From Aralia elata (lineage: Eukaryota; Streptophyta; Magnoliopsida; Apiales; Araliaceae): a stretch of 64,000 nucleotides of DNA. Each line of letters starts with the position of its first letter. Positions within the stretch are counted from its first letter, which is position 1. Under the pieces are notes generated by a model. The model was not told the DNA's origin and searched no databases. It saw only the letters and a program-made list of their open reading frames with translations. A program made the translations under genes and the position numbers. The DNA is taken from the NCBI GenBank assembly GCA_034770075.1, contig CM068385.1:71678479-71742478 (forward strand), read 5' to 3'. Below, piece after piece: positions 11,233-22,670 of the stretch.

Positions 11233-12934
11233 GTGCCAAATGATACAACTGTTGCCTTTTACAAGATGTTATCTGAATCGGGGGTCCCACTGTATCCTGG
11301 AAATGACAAGCATACCAGGCTATTTGCAGTGATGAAACTTTTACACTTCAAGAATGAGCATGACTTTAGTGAGCGAGGTTTCAATGATTTTCTTGCTATT
11401 ATCAGCGAGTTCTTACCGATTGATCATACTATGCCCGCGAATTACTATAAAGTGAAGAAGATGATAAAAGGGTTGAATATGGGGTATAAGAAGATCGATG
11501 CTTGTTAGAAGGATTGCATGTTATATTATGGGGAGGATAGAGCTAAGGAGCGATGTGATATCTGCAACTTGCCTCGGTACAAGACAACAAAACGTGGGGG
11601 GAAGGATAAACATGTGCCTAAGAGGATCTTACGGTACTTTCCTCTTGTGCCCAGACTGCAACATCTATTTATGTCACCGCACACGGCTGAGCATATGAGT
11701 TGGCATAAAAAAAGGGACATCGTGCCTGGTCAGTTGACTCACCCTGTAGATGGAGATGAATGGAAGAAGTTTGATGAAAATTTTCCAGAATTTGTTGATA
11801 AAGTTAGGAATGTCAGGCTTGGCATGGCTACAAATGGTTTTTATCCATTTAATAATTTTAGGCAGCCCTACTCTATTTGGCCAGTGATCATGGTAGCTTA
11901 CAATCTTCCACCATCAATGTGCATGAGGGATCCGTATATGTTCTTGACTTTACTCATACCGGGGGATAACGAGTCCTACAGAAGACATAAACGTGTACCT
12001 CAGACCATTAGTTGATGAACTTAAGATGCTGTGGGAGACGGGGGTTCAGACTTATGATAAATCGGTTAAGTAGAATTTTGTGATGAAGGCCGCTCTATTG
12101 TGGAGTATTACTGACTATCCGACACTTAGGATGATCAGTGGATCGTTGACTCACGGGAAGCTATCATATCCAGTCTGTATGGGGGATGTGCAAGGCACAC
12201 AATTACTTCATGGGCGAAAAACTAGTTTCTTTGGAACTGCTCGTAGATTCTTGCCTGCTGATCACAATTATAGAAAGATGTCTGCACAGTTCAACAGATA
12301 GACAAAGAAGAAGGGCGTTGTTGGTCGATTTTCAGGCAACGAGGTCTTGGGTTGGCTGAATGATTTGAAATTTCCACCGCCAGGGAAGGAGCATGGTAAG
12401 TTGAGAGTAATAGGGTACGAAAAACGCATAACTGGACACACTCGTCTATTTGGCTCGAATTGTCATACTAGGTCACACTATCAGTCCACCATTGTATAGA
12501 TGTCATGCATACGGAAAAGAATGTATTCGAGAACGTGTTTTACATCGTGCTAGATGCGAGTGGTAAAACAAAAGACAATGATAAAGCACATAAAGATTTG
12601 GAGGCAATGAATATCAGGCGGGAATTGTGGCTCCATCCTAACAACTCAAAACTAAAAGCTCTTTTTTGTCTTACCGCAACAGGTTGAAGACATTTGCAAG
12701 TGGGTAAGTGCATTGCAGCTCCTTGATGGATATGCTTCGAACATATCTCGTTGCAGTAAAGTTCAACAGTTAAAAATTACTGGGTTCAAGAGTCACGATT
12801 GTCATGTATTTATGCAGAAGTTGATGCCAATTAAATTTCGCAAGATGCTACCCAGAAAAATTGTTGACGCCTTGACCGAACTTTCAAATTTCTTTCGGGA
12901 TCTTTACTCAACGGTTATAAGGTACAATGATGTG
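11233..12934 (+). pseudogene. tnpD-like: CACTA transposase TNP2 core and start of DUF4218, interrupted by insertion
   Basis: Successive blocks follow the TNP2 (Transposase_21, PF02992) order: FYKMLSESGVPLYPG at 11257; an in-frame TAG at 11506-11508; CDICNLPRYK zinc-ribbon residues near 11554; HVPKRILRYFPLVPRLQHLF; WHKKRD; then FLTLLIPGDN. A frameshift near 11975 follows. Further blocks are WSITDYPTLRMISG, LSYPVCMGD and FFGTARRFLPADHNYRK (12080-12300), then MHTEKNVFENV (12505), which matches the DVMHIEKNV motif. DUF4218 begins at about 12710 with LLDGYASNISRC and SHDCHVFMQKLMP. The frame is cut at 12934 by the Tat element and resumes at 30857. The protein would cut CACTA ends in the nucleus; at least five breaks make it inactive. 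Confidence 0.9.
12930..12934. repeat. Target-site duplication ATGTG (left) of the Tat element
   Basis: ATGTG directly precedes the LTR start at 12935 and is repeated exactly at 30852-30856 after the 3' LTR. With one copy removed, the CACTA reading frame is continuous across the site, which confirms both boundaries. Confidence 0.97.
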
Positions 12935-15058
12935 TGTAGACACCCAAATTTTGCGTTCCCTGTACTACCCATGACAGGAGGGCAAAATCGTCAATTGAAC
13001 CGGCTTGCGGGAGTGAAGGAGTGGGCCCAAGGGCGAGCGCCCGACACCACCGCAGGGATTGGCAATCAAAGCTGATGTGACAATAAGGCCATCCGAGACA
13101 GACATCCCCGAATGAGGTGGCGCGTCTCCCGAGGATTCCCGGACTGCAGAGTACGAGCCCTTCAACGGAAATCAACGGTACGACACGGAAATCGAGACGA
13201 GGTGCGGAAAATGAGAAAATCAGCACAGTCAACCGCAGATCAATCCGCGGCCAAGGACGGAACTCGAGACGGCACGGGACTCGAGCGCACGGGACTCGAG
13301 CGCGGCTGGGGGGAGAACCAAGGGCCAGCCGCAGATCCATCTGCGGCCAGCCGCAGATCAATCTGCGGCTGCCCTTGGCAGTCCCTTATCAGGCCATTTT
13401 GCATACAGAAGAAAAAAGAGAAGGAAAAAATCCAGCAGCAGCAGCTCGGAAATAGGGAGAAAACAGCAACAAAATAAGGGCAATTAGGAGAGAAAAAGGG
13501 TGAAAAGAGTGAGGAATTGTACCAATTTTGTGAGATTATATCTCATATTTTCTACTCTACTCAATATACAAATTCCTACATATTGTGGGGATCATTTTGC
13601 AAGGTGAAAATCTTTTGTTTTGACATTTGCTCGTACCATTTTGATAGGCTCTTATTATCCGAATCATCTTAAATGTATCTTTTTTTTGCATTGTATTGTG
13701 AATTGAAATCATGGATTAGGGATTATTAGTGAGGGTTCCATCGGAACAAAATTCTTCCTAATAAACCCGAGGAGGATATCCAATTGGTGAAATTTCTAGC
13801 TTATTTATGGTGACTTCTTGGATGTAATTTATTTAGATTATCATTTTCGGATATCATGGTGTATTAGGCAAATCCGTGTTGTTTAGTTTCGTAGTATTCA
13901 TTTTGCGGGTATGTAGTGATCTTGGGTGTGAGCCTAGGAATGCGACCCCGTGGTCCAAATCCGATGATGGACGTTTTGACATATGTAATAGATGCAAGGT
14001 ACTCGTTTTGTTGTAACATGTAATCGTTGGGCCTTAAACGACGCTAGAGCGAGAATCGGGTTTAAGGCCCCGTAATAGTAAAATATGTGATTGTTGGCGT
14101 TAGGGGATATTTTGATGGCTTACATGCCCATGAATAGCCCCCTACGCGTTTGATATTTAGTTCGACTTGTAACACCCAACAAAAGGACTTCAAAGCCAAA
14201 ACAATCAAGATTTTGCTAAAATTAATCGAAGTAGGATATTAGCATCACGAGGCTAAAAATTGGAAGTGCTAATGAAAGTCGATTCCTATTTTACGAGAAA
14301 GCCGAAAGGAAGTTATTTCCAAATGTTCACAAAAAAAATGGTTTTATAAAAAGAAATGAACGTTTTACTAAACCTTGATACATAGGGCGAAAGAGATTCT
14401 AGAAATTGCCTATCATTTACGAAAGCAACGTATAAATCTCGATTCCTATTTTGGCTAAGGTTTAACAAACTCATGTTTTACCAAAACAAACACTTAATGG
14501 AAATCTCCTAGCTTTTGTCAATCAAAAATCAAATCTTTCTCAATAAGAAAATAAGGCTTTCTCGTAAATACCGAAAAGACATTTTTTAAGCACTCTCAAA
14601 ACCAAAGCACGATTTTCCCTAAGAAATCCAAATGATTCTTCCATACAAATTCACCACAACTTTCATTTAGGCACACACACACACACGCACACATATACGT
14701 TTCATGAATTAAAGGATAGGAAAAGCATCAAGATTGCGGTAACCGTATTCCACGGAAGTCGGGGGGTGCCTAACACCTTCCCCTCGCTTAAGCAAGCCCC
14801 CGAACTCTATGAATCTCGATTCGCAGACCATTTAATTCGGAGTCACACATGAGCCAGCGATTCATAAAAACGAAAACTCGGATGAGTTGGTACATCCATT
14901 TCAAATATACCAACTGGCGACTCTGGTTAATTGGCTCATCATAAAACACGATCTTTCAAAACCCCGTCGACATCAATGCCGACCTTTTCCCAAAATCACC
15001 TAAAACGAAAAGGCAAAAATAGGAAAAGGTAACGAGACGAGAAAACCCGGCGTCGACA
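12935..15058 (+). repeat. Tat 5' LTR
   Basis: Runs from TGTAGACACCC to GGCGTCGACA, 2124 bp. It holds two adjacent 20-bp palindromes (13328-13347, 13350-13369), a weaker one at 13232-13249, a duplicated ACGGGACTCGAGCGC-like unit at 13275-13306, and a (CA)n run near 14682. Overlapping open frames of 112-148 codons at 12915-13477 on both strands lie in the GC-rich part, are shared by both LTRs, and are not considered genes. Confidence 0.95.
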
Positions 15059-15060
15059 GC

Positions 15061-15078
15061 TGGCGACTCTGCTGGGGA
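15061..15078 (+). other. Tat primer-binding site
   Basis: TGGCGACTCTGCTGGGGA starts two bases after the LTR. A TGG start next to the LTR is what a tRNA 3' CCA end demands. Ogre-type elements are reported to use a tRNA-Arg-type primer with a similar site; the exact tRNA here is inference. Confidence 0.8.
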
Positions 15079-15848
15079 CATTAGAGGGCTTAAGCCGCGT
15101 TTAAATCTTGATGCTATCCTATCCTTTAAAATTCATAAAAATGTGTGTGCATGCGATATTTTGATTTTTTTGTTTCTTTTGTTGTGTGATTGTGTGTTTT
15201 GTCCAAATAGATGAATGATTGAATAGAATTGCTTTACTTTGAAGTAATCATTTGCATACGGTGAGGACGATGAATGTGAATGTATGTTGAGAGAGTACCT
15301 CCTCCTGAGGCGAACCTGTCGGTTGCTTATTACTGGACTCGAAGGGGCTGCTCCCCGGAGATGGCTCAGGAAACGCACCACCCAAATCCGCTCCAATCGA
15401 AAGGGCTCAAACGAGTAGATTGCGAAGATTTGGGGACCTTCATGCCGAAAAGCCCGTGAGAGTAACCCTAGGATAGGTCATCCTTAGATTAACCCAACGC
15501 AGGAAAAGTCTCTTCATGCCTTTTTACGTTTATATGTCTAAATGTCATGATCTCAGTCAATATTCATATATCCCTTTCCTGTGTCAAAAGAGATTACTAA
15601 CCTCTGTGAATTGCAGGGAATAGTTGGGGAAGCATAATAAAGCATGTTTAGCATTGGTTATTGCATTAAAGGACTACTAACTTTCTGTTTTACAGGGAAA
15701 GATTAAAAAACCCAAAGCACAAAAAGTTACAGCTTTTGCATGCATCCATATCCTTTCATTTCCCCGGACTAAACTTCGAACCGTTGTTTGTAGGATTGCT
15801 CCTCAAACCCGTTCGCAGTCTAAGAAAGCCCAAAATTCTACATCTGAA
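15079..15848 (+). other. Tat 5' leader
   Basis: About 770 bases between primer site and gag with no convincing coding frame; in particular no sense ORF1 of the kind seen in legume Ogre is present. Two imperfect copies of a TACTAAC..TCTGT..TGCAGGGAA-like segment lie at 15594-15620 and 15672-15700, which could be splice-acceptor-like leader repeats. Confidence 0.5.
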
Positions 15849-18210
15849 ATGGCTGATATTCCTAATCATGGTTCCATATCTCGGGAAGAGTTTGATGACT
15901 TCAAAAAACAGATGATGGAAATGGCCACGATGCTAAAAGAGCAGTTCCTACTCAGACAGGATCCGCCAAACCAAGGACCACATAATATTCCACCACCAGG
16001 GGTGACCAGAATCCTCCTAAAAATATTGCAAACCTGTGTAAGGATGACCAACCCCAACTCAAGGACGAGCCAGTCATTCCAAAGGCCGTTCCCATACCTA
16101 ACAAGACAGTGATTACTATCCCAGAGGAAGGGGACACTGACGACCTTCGGGAAAAAATGAGACACATGGAGGAGGAGACCATCCAATCTCTGCGAGGCAT
16201 AGGCTCCCTGGGTAGGGTCAATTACTCGGATCTGTGTGTTTTCCCCGGAACCAGATATCCAGAAAAGTTCAAAGTCCCCGAGTTTGAAAAATACAATGGA
16301 AAGGGAGACCCCTACACGCATTTGAAAATATACATTGGAGAACTCGGGTCTTATGCCGAGGACGAGGGGTTGAGGATGCAGCTATTCCAGAAAAGCTTAA
16401 CAGGGGAGGCGAGGATCTGGTATGCCCGCCTTGACAACGCCCGAATCCACAACTGGGAGGAATTGGCCCATACTTTCTTAACCCAATACAGCTTTCAGGC
16501 CCAGATGGCCCCTGACAGGTACCAAATGACAAAAGTTAAGAGGCAGCCTAGGGAATCCTTCAGGGAATATGCACAACGATGGAGGGGCATGACCGCGCAA
16601 GTGGACCCCCCGATGAGCGAATCGGAGATGGTGATGACTTTTGTAGACATTCAGGAGGCACCGTATTATGAACGAGTCATATCAGGGATTGGTAGGCCTT
16701 TCGCCGAAATGTTAAAACACGGAGAAATGGTGGACATGGGTTTGAAATCCGGCAAAATTCGGGATCTCACGGCTTTGGAAACGGCTGCAGAGCAGATCCA
16801 AAGCGGTAATTATGGCAGCACTTCCCGAAGGGTGCAAAAGAAAAAAGAGGAGGACGTTTCCCCCATCCTTCAGGGCTCGTCTAAAAAGGCAGAAAGCCAT
16901 CTTCCGGCACAGGTGCAGAGGGTAGGGCCATCCCGGCAGCCCAACTTCACAGATCAAAGAGCAGAGGGACGAAGGAGATATGAGGCCTCACAAAATCGAG
17001 TATTCACCCCGCTCGGGGAGCCGCTTGAACGAGTATTAGCGGTATTAGTAGCCCAAAAGAAAATAGTTGGTCTGGCACCACCGAGTGACCCAAAGGGTAG
17101 AAGGTTTGACCCGAGCAAGCGATGTGCATACCACTCCAGTTCCCCTGGCCATGACACACAAGACTGTTGGACGTTGAAGCATCGAATCCAAAACCTGATT
17201 GACAGTGGGGAAATTGTGGTGGAACAGCCAGACTCCCCGAATGTTAAAGCAAATCCCCTGCCTAGACATGATGGAGGTGGGGTCAATATGACGGAGGCGA
17301 GTGAAGCTGGGGGGCCGTCGAGGTTAAACTATGTGCAGGAAATTGAGGGGATGATCAACGTGATACATGAGCATGGGAGTGCACGGGGAGTGCCCATCAG
17401 ATTGATGGGGGTGAGTCCGAATAGCACAGAGGGACCTGTCAAGGTGACAGCTCCGAGGCCCCTCATCCTTGCCGCGAGGCCGCAAATCCCTATCAATAGT
17501 CTAAAGACGGTACCCTGGAATTATGGGGGAACGCCAGAGGAAGCGGCCAGTTGTGCTTCTGTGACGACAAAGGGGAACCCCTTATATCTTCCCGGGCGAG
17601 TCCTTGAAAGCCAAAAGAAAAAAAATGATGAAGAGATTTCCGAGGACAGGGCCATAGAATTCTTGAGAAGGATGGATCACCCGGAAACGAGGGGGATTCA
17701 GATTTTAAATGAGGAGTCAACCTTAACATCAGTCATGGACCTGGTGTTGTCATCCAATAAGCATTGCAAAACTTTGACGAAGGTTCTGGAGGAGGCATAC
17801 GTGCCCAAGGAAATTAGTGAGGAAGGTTTCGGCCAGCTGGTGGGCCATTTGATGGAGAGCGACGTGATATCCTTTGTAGATGAGGACATACCCAAGGAAG
17901 GAAGAGGACACCAGAAACCGCTACATATTGCGGTAATCTCCTCGGGGTATATCATGAATGGGGTATTGATTGATGGGGGATCGGCATTGAATATTTGTCC
18001 CCTCAGCACATTGCAGAAGATGAACATTAATCCCAAGCGCCTACGGGCCAGTCACGTGGTGGTGCGAGCTTTCGATGGTTCCCGAAGGGATACAATTGGG
18101 GAAATAGAATTACCAGTGGAAATAGGTCCCTGTACTTTTGATATATCTTTCCAGGTCCTAGACATCACCGCCAGTTATAACATGTTACTGGGGGAGGCCA
18201 TGGATACACA
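15849..18210 (+). pseudogene. gag-pro: Tat gag and N-terminal protease, frameshifted
   Basis: ATG at 15849 starts MADIPNHGSISREEF, and the reading passes into the downstream frame near a GGGG run at about 16000. The long frame to 18295 reads a Tat/Ogre gag: KFKVPEFEKYNGKGDP, YIGELGSYAEDEGL, LTGEARIWYARLD (retrotransposon gag core, about 16265-16590), then a basic linker. CAYHSSSPGHDTQDCWTLKH (17129-17188) stands where a zinc knuckle would be, with an HxxxPGHxxxxC spacing. The aspartic protease starts near 17920, with catalytic-site residues LIDGGSALN at 17965-17991 in place of the more usual D-S/T-G. Frame is lost at a G5 run at about 18189-18193, just before the protease C-terminus. Gag would form the particle; protease would cut the polyprotein. 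Confidence 0.9.
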
Positions 18211-19025
18211 TGGCCGGGGCAGTGCCATCTACGCTCCATCAACAAATCAAGCTAATCATCAATGGGAATCTGGTAACAATCTCGGCCGAATGTGATGACC
18301 ATTCTCCTCCCAGGGGTGGCCTACCAGTGATCAATGTGGATGAGTCGGCGGCACCAGCCAGTTTTCAGGCACTAGAGATTAGCACTCCCCAATACAGATG
18401 CTTGGGGGCTCCAGCCGTGAAACCAAGGGTCTCTCCAGAACTTACTTTTGTTGCAAAGGAAATGATAAGGATGAAGTTCCAGCCTGGACAAGGGTTAGGA
18501 AGAAGTAGTCAAGGAATCACCAAGCCCATTCAACTGCCCCATCAGGTAGGCAAGGCAGGTTTGGGATATCATGGAGGTATAACATGGAGAAGCCGTCAGG
18601 GCATGGACCCGATTCGATTGATTGGCAGCCCGGTGACCCCGGTCAACAATAAGCAGGGGACTAGCGAGCCTGTGACTAGAGCAGGGGGTGAAGATTTGTC
18701 CCCCACAAATGATGAATTAGCCAAAAGGGAAAGTTTCCTACAGGAGATCGCGGAAGAGTTCGAAACCCAATGCTATATCCCCGGACAATTAATAAGCAAT
18801 GAAGAGGGGACGAATGTTGCCACACCAGGAGCCCAACAAAGTGTGCCTATCATCGATTGGGCAGGATTGATTATTCCTAAGGGGGGTATGAAGGGAGACT
18901 CGGGCGATGTGGCCATGGTCATCGGGGAAGTGTCCGGTATAAAGCCACCTCTCATCAAGCACATATCGTCTGACCTGACCATCGACAATTGGACAGTGAG
19001 GCCAATAATATCCAAACAAGGGTAA
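18210..19025 (+). pseudogene. pro: Tat protease C-terminus, G-patch-like domain and linker
   Basis: After the frame change the protease continues with GAVPSTLHQ and IKLIINGNLV, as in related Tat elements. At 18462-18576 the residues KFQPGQGLGRSSQG, then LGYHGG, match the spacing of a G-patch, an RNA-binding glycine-rich motif also found after the protease of betaretroviruses. The frame ends with TAA at 19023-19025. The stop overlaps a plausible intron donor (see next entry). One ATG at 18210 exists but translation is more likely to come from upstream. Confidence 0.75.
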
Positions 19026-19189
19026 AACCCGACGTCAGGGTGATAGACCCCAGAGGATGGGGGAATGAAGAAGTTCTATTTTTGTTGTTGTTTTATTTCT
19101 GCATAATTATGTCGTTCCTTCGTGTTATTTGAAAATGCGATCATCGTGGAAAATGATTTATATATGACAAGTATTTTGTTTCATGTCAG
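19022..19189 (+). other. Candidate intron between protease and reverse transcriptase
   Basis: GTAAAA at 19022 could be a donor and TTTCATGTCAG ending at 19189 an acceptor with a T-rich tract before it. Removal of these 168 bases would take out the TAA stop and put the protease frame in phase with the pol frame. A spliced intron at this place is known from Ogre elements. No transcript evidence is available here. Confidence 0.55.
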
Positions 19190-21770
19190 GTGTACCAAAT
19201 TGAGTAATCCTTGCCTAACAAACGATCTTTCAAATTTGAATGATGATTATGATTTTGACATTGAGCTGGATTTCGATTTGATGGGCATTGAGCAAGACGA
19301 GACAGATTACGACGATGCGCCTGACGAGATCAAAGGATGGGTCGAGGATAAACCCAAACCCAATTTGGACCAAACCATCACCATTGATATTGGAACCCCA
19401 GACAAGCCAAAAGAACTAAAGATAGGGATAGACCTCACCACCAGCCAAAAAGTAGAAATAGCTGAGTTGCTAAGCCAATATGAGGATGTCTTTGCCTGGT
19501 CGCACGAGGATATGATCGGATTGTCCACCGACATCGTGGTCCACCGGTTGCCCATCAAGGAGGGTTTCAGGCCTGTCAAGCAGAAGCTAAGGAAGTTGAA
19601 ACCTAAGTGGAGCTTAAAAGTGAAAGAGGAGATCATTAAACAATTCAGGGCCGGAATCATTATGGTGTCCACTTACCCGGAATGGCTATCCAATGTAGTC
19701 CCAGTGGCTAAACCTGGAGGAAAGGTGAGGGTATGCGTGGACTACAGAGATCTAAACAAGGCCAGTCTCAAGGACAACTTCCCGGTGCCTTTCATACACA
19801 TCCTGGTGGATAACACAGCCCAGTACGAAATGTACTCTTTTGTGGATTGCTTCGCAGGATATCATCAGATAATGGTGGCGGAGGAAGATCGGGAAAAGAC
19901 CGCATTCATCACCCCTTGGGGCACTTTCTGCTATAGACGATTGGCTTTTGGTCTCACAAACGCAAGGGCTACCTATCAGAGAGCTATGATGGCCCTGTTC
20001 CATGATATGATGCATAAGGAGATAGAGGTCTACGTGGATGACATTATTGTGAAATCAAGGGTAGAATCTGACCATATAGCCCATCTTAAAAAGCTATTTG
20101 ATCGACTCAGGAAGTATAACCTGAAACTCAATCCAGCCAAGTGTGCTTTCGGAGTACAATCGGGTAAGCTCTTGGGATTCCTGGTTAGTGATCGGGGCAT
20201 TGAGTTGGATCCAGCAAAGATTAAAGCCATTGTGGATATGCCGGCACCTCACACAGAGAAGGAGATAAGAGGATTCCTGGGAAGAATAAACTTCATCAGC
20301 CGTTTCATATCCCACTTGACAACTACGTGCGAGCCAATTTTCAAGTTGTTGAGGAAGGGTGCTTCCCAAGAATGGAATGAGCAATGTCAGAGGGCCTTTC
20401 AGACCATTAAAAAGCAACTGACTGAGGCACCGGTGCTGGTACCCCCAAAGGATGGGATCCCCCTGTTTATGTACATATCGGTCAATGCCATTGCGATGGG
20501 ATGCATGCTGGGACAAAAGAATGAGGCAGGTAAAGAGCAGGCCATCTATTACCTCAGCAAAAGATTTAGCCAATGTGAACAGAATTACACTCCCATCGAA
20601 AAGACCTGTTGTGCTCTGGCCTGGGCTGCAGGGAGATTACAACATTACCTCCATGGGCATACTACGTACCTGATATCGAGAATGGATCCCCTGAAATATA
20701 TTTTTGAAAGGCCCATGTTGAATTGTCGACTATCAAGATGGCAGTTAATCTTACAGCAGTTCGACATGGTATACGTAACTCAGAAAGCCATGAAAGGGCA
20801 AGGAATTGCAGATCAGTTGGCCGAGACGCCGTCGGGAGGGATGGAACCGTTAGAAACTCCTCTACCGGGCGAAGATATATTCTGGGTGTCAGATACGAAA
20901 TGCAATGATGAGGGACAATTCTGGAAGTTGTATTTTGATGGTGCCATGAATGCTGAAGGGGCAGGAGCCGGAGCAGTCCTGGTCTCTATCACCGGAGAAC
21001 AATACCCCGTAGCCGCTAAACTGCATTTCAGCAATTCGAACAACACCGCTGAATACGAGGGATGTATCTTGGGACTCCGCTTGGCCCGCGACATGGGAGT
21101 GAGGAGGCTAGCAGTGTTCGGGGATTCAGAATTGGTAATCAGACAGGCAATCGGGGTGTACAACACTAAAGAGCTTCGGTTACTCCCATACCATCGTTGT
21201 GTTACCCAGCTGATGCAAGAGTTCGAAGATATCGCTTTTCGACATATCCCCCGGGGTCGGAATGATTTTGCAGATGCATTGGCAACCCTGGCCTCCTTAA
21301 TCCACATAATCAAAAGAAAAGACATTCCGCAGGTTGAGATAGCCGCACAGAATGCCCCGGCATATGAGGAACATGTGGCAGTGTTATCAGACGAGGTGGG
21401 GTTGACAAGGCAGCCCTGGTATCATAATATCAGGGAATATCTGAGAGATAGATCCATTCCCGACCAGGCGAGTCGAACTGAAAGGATGAGAATTCAAAAA
21501 ATGGCGATGAAGTTCTACTTGAGTGGGGATTCACTCTACAAGAGGGATGCCGGTTTGGGACTGTTGCAGTGCGTGGATGAGACGCAGGCCCAAAGGATTA
21601 TGAACGAAATACATGGTGGAGTGTGTGGGCCACACATGAGTGGACCGATGCTGGCCAAAAAGATTTTGAGAACAGGGCATTATTGGTTGACCTTAAAAGC
21701 TGACTGTGATGATCATGTCAAACGGTGTTACCAATGTCAGGCGCACGGTAATGTGATCCATACGCCCCCC
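19190..21770 (+). CDS. pol: Tat pol: reverse transcriptase, gypsy RNase H, second (archaeal-type) RNase H, integrase zinc region
   Basis: Open from 19122 to 21965. Reverse transcriptase: GGKVRVCVDYRDLNKA near 19720, FVDCFAGYHQI near 19840, and the catalytic YVDD at 20031-20042. The connected gypsy RNase H (about 20450-20800) has lost its first catalytic aspartate (MYISVNAIAMG). A second RNase H follows at about 20920-21300 with LYFDGA, NTAEYEG, FGDSELV and DFADALA, keeping the D-E-D-D set, as in the Tat clade. The integrase HHCC zinc region follows: HGGVCGPHMSG, then KRCYQCQAHG at 21721-21750. Frame is lost at a C6 run (21765-21770). Enzymes for cDNA synthesis and template removal; this section itself is intact. 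Confidence 0.9.
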
Positions 21771-21771
21771 A

Positions 21772-22670
21772 ATGAAACTGCACTGTATGACCTCCCCGTG
21801 GCCATTCTCAATGTGGGGAATGGACGTGATCGGACCAATAGAGCCCAAAGCGAGCAACGGGCACCGATTCATTTTCGTCATGATCGATTATTTCACCAAA
21901 TGGGTAGAAGCAGCCTCTTTCCCCAAAGTCACTCAGGAGATTATCGTGGGGTTCATCAGGAATAATGTCATTTGTCGATACGGGCAACCTGAGGTTTTGG
22001 TCTCCGACAATGCTAAGAATTTGAACAACGCCCTCATGAAGGGATTGTGCGACCAGTTTAAGATCAAACACCTCAACTCTGTCATTTACCGTCCCAAAAT
22101 GAATGGGGCAGTGGAGGCTGCCAATAAGAACATCAAGAAGATCATGGCAAAAATGTCTGCTAATCATCGGGGATGGCCAGATCTGCTACCACCCCCCTCA
22201 CCCTGCTGGCATATCGAACATCAACGCGTACTTCTACAGGGGCAACCCCTTACGCGTTGGTGTATGGAATGGAGGCCGTCCTGCCAATTGAGGTTGAGAT
22301 GGCATCCCTCAGAATAATGATCGATGCTCAGATAAGCGAGGAGGATTGGATGCAAAGACGATACGACCAGTTGGCCTTAATTGATGAAAGGAGGGTGGCT
22401 GCTGTTTGGCACGGTCAGTTATATCAACAAAGGATCTCTCGGTCATATGACAAAAGGATAAGACTTCGGAAATTCAAGGAGAATGACCTGGTGCTAAAGA
22501 GAGTCATGCCTTGCCAAGACGAAGCCAAGGGGAAGTTTGCCCCAAACTGGGAGGGACCTTTTGTGATTAAGAAAGTGCTATCCGGAGGAGTCCTCATATT
22601 GCAAGAAATGGATGGTGAGACATTTCCACAACCCCTAAATTCTGACTCAGTGAAGCGATTCTACGCTTAA
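21772..22670 (+). pseudogene. pol: Tat integrase catalytic core and C-terminal domain, frameshifted
   Basis: Begins in a different frame from upstream pol (break at C6, 21765-21770) with SPWPFSMWGMDVIGP, the first catalytic aspartate; LVSDNAKN gives the second and NGAVEAANKNIKK the glutamate. The frame breaks again at another C6 run (22192-22197) and continues at 22200-22670 with LLAYRTST, LVYGMEAVLPIE, then a C-terminal part with DLVLKRV, FAPNWEGPFVIKKVL and SDSVKRFYA before the stop. No chromodomain follows, as expected for Tat. Integrase would insert the cDNA in the nucleus. Confidence 0.88.

Larger units (their letters stand above)
8917..12934 (+). mobile_element. CACTA (En/Spm-type) transposon, left part
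   Basis: The transposase pieces at 10830-12934 continue in the same frame after a 17.9 kb insertion (30857 on), and the right half ends in a CACTA terminus at 35080. Two copies of the subterminal motif CGACGGAATTCC lie at about 9271-9297. The left CACTAC terminus is not found between 8917 and 10830, so I infer that the copia element entered the 5' subterminal zone and the left end lies beyond the window. A short imperfect duplication (GAGCCTT.TCATTCAATTT) is present at 8926-9020. Confidence 0.8.

Noticed and set aside
12915..13477. Overlapping frames of 112-148 codons on both strands in the Tat LTR
   Set aside because: GC-rich LTR sequence gives long frames on both strands; they recur in the 3' LTR only because LTRs are copies, and show no domain.
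20094..21325. Minus-strand frames of 159 and 170 codons opposite reverse transcriptase and RNase H
   Set aside because: Shadows of the strongly coding plus strand.
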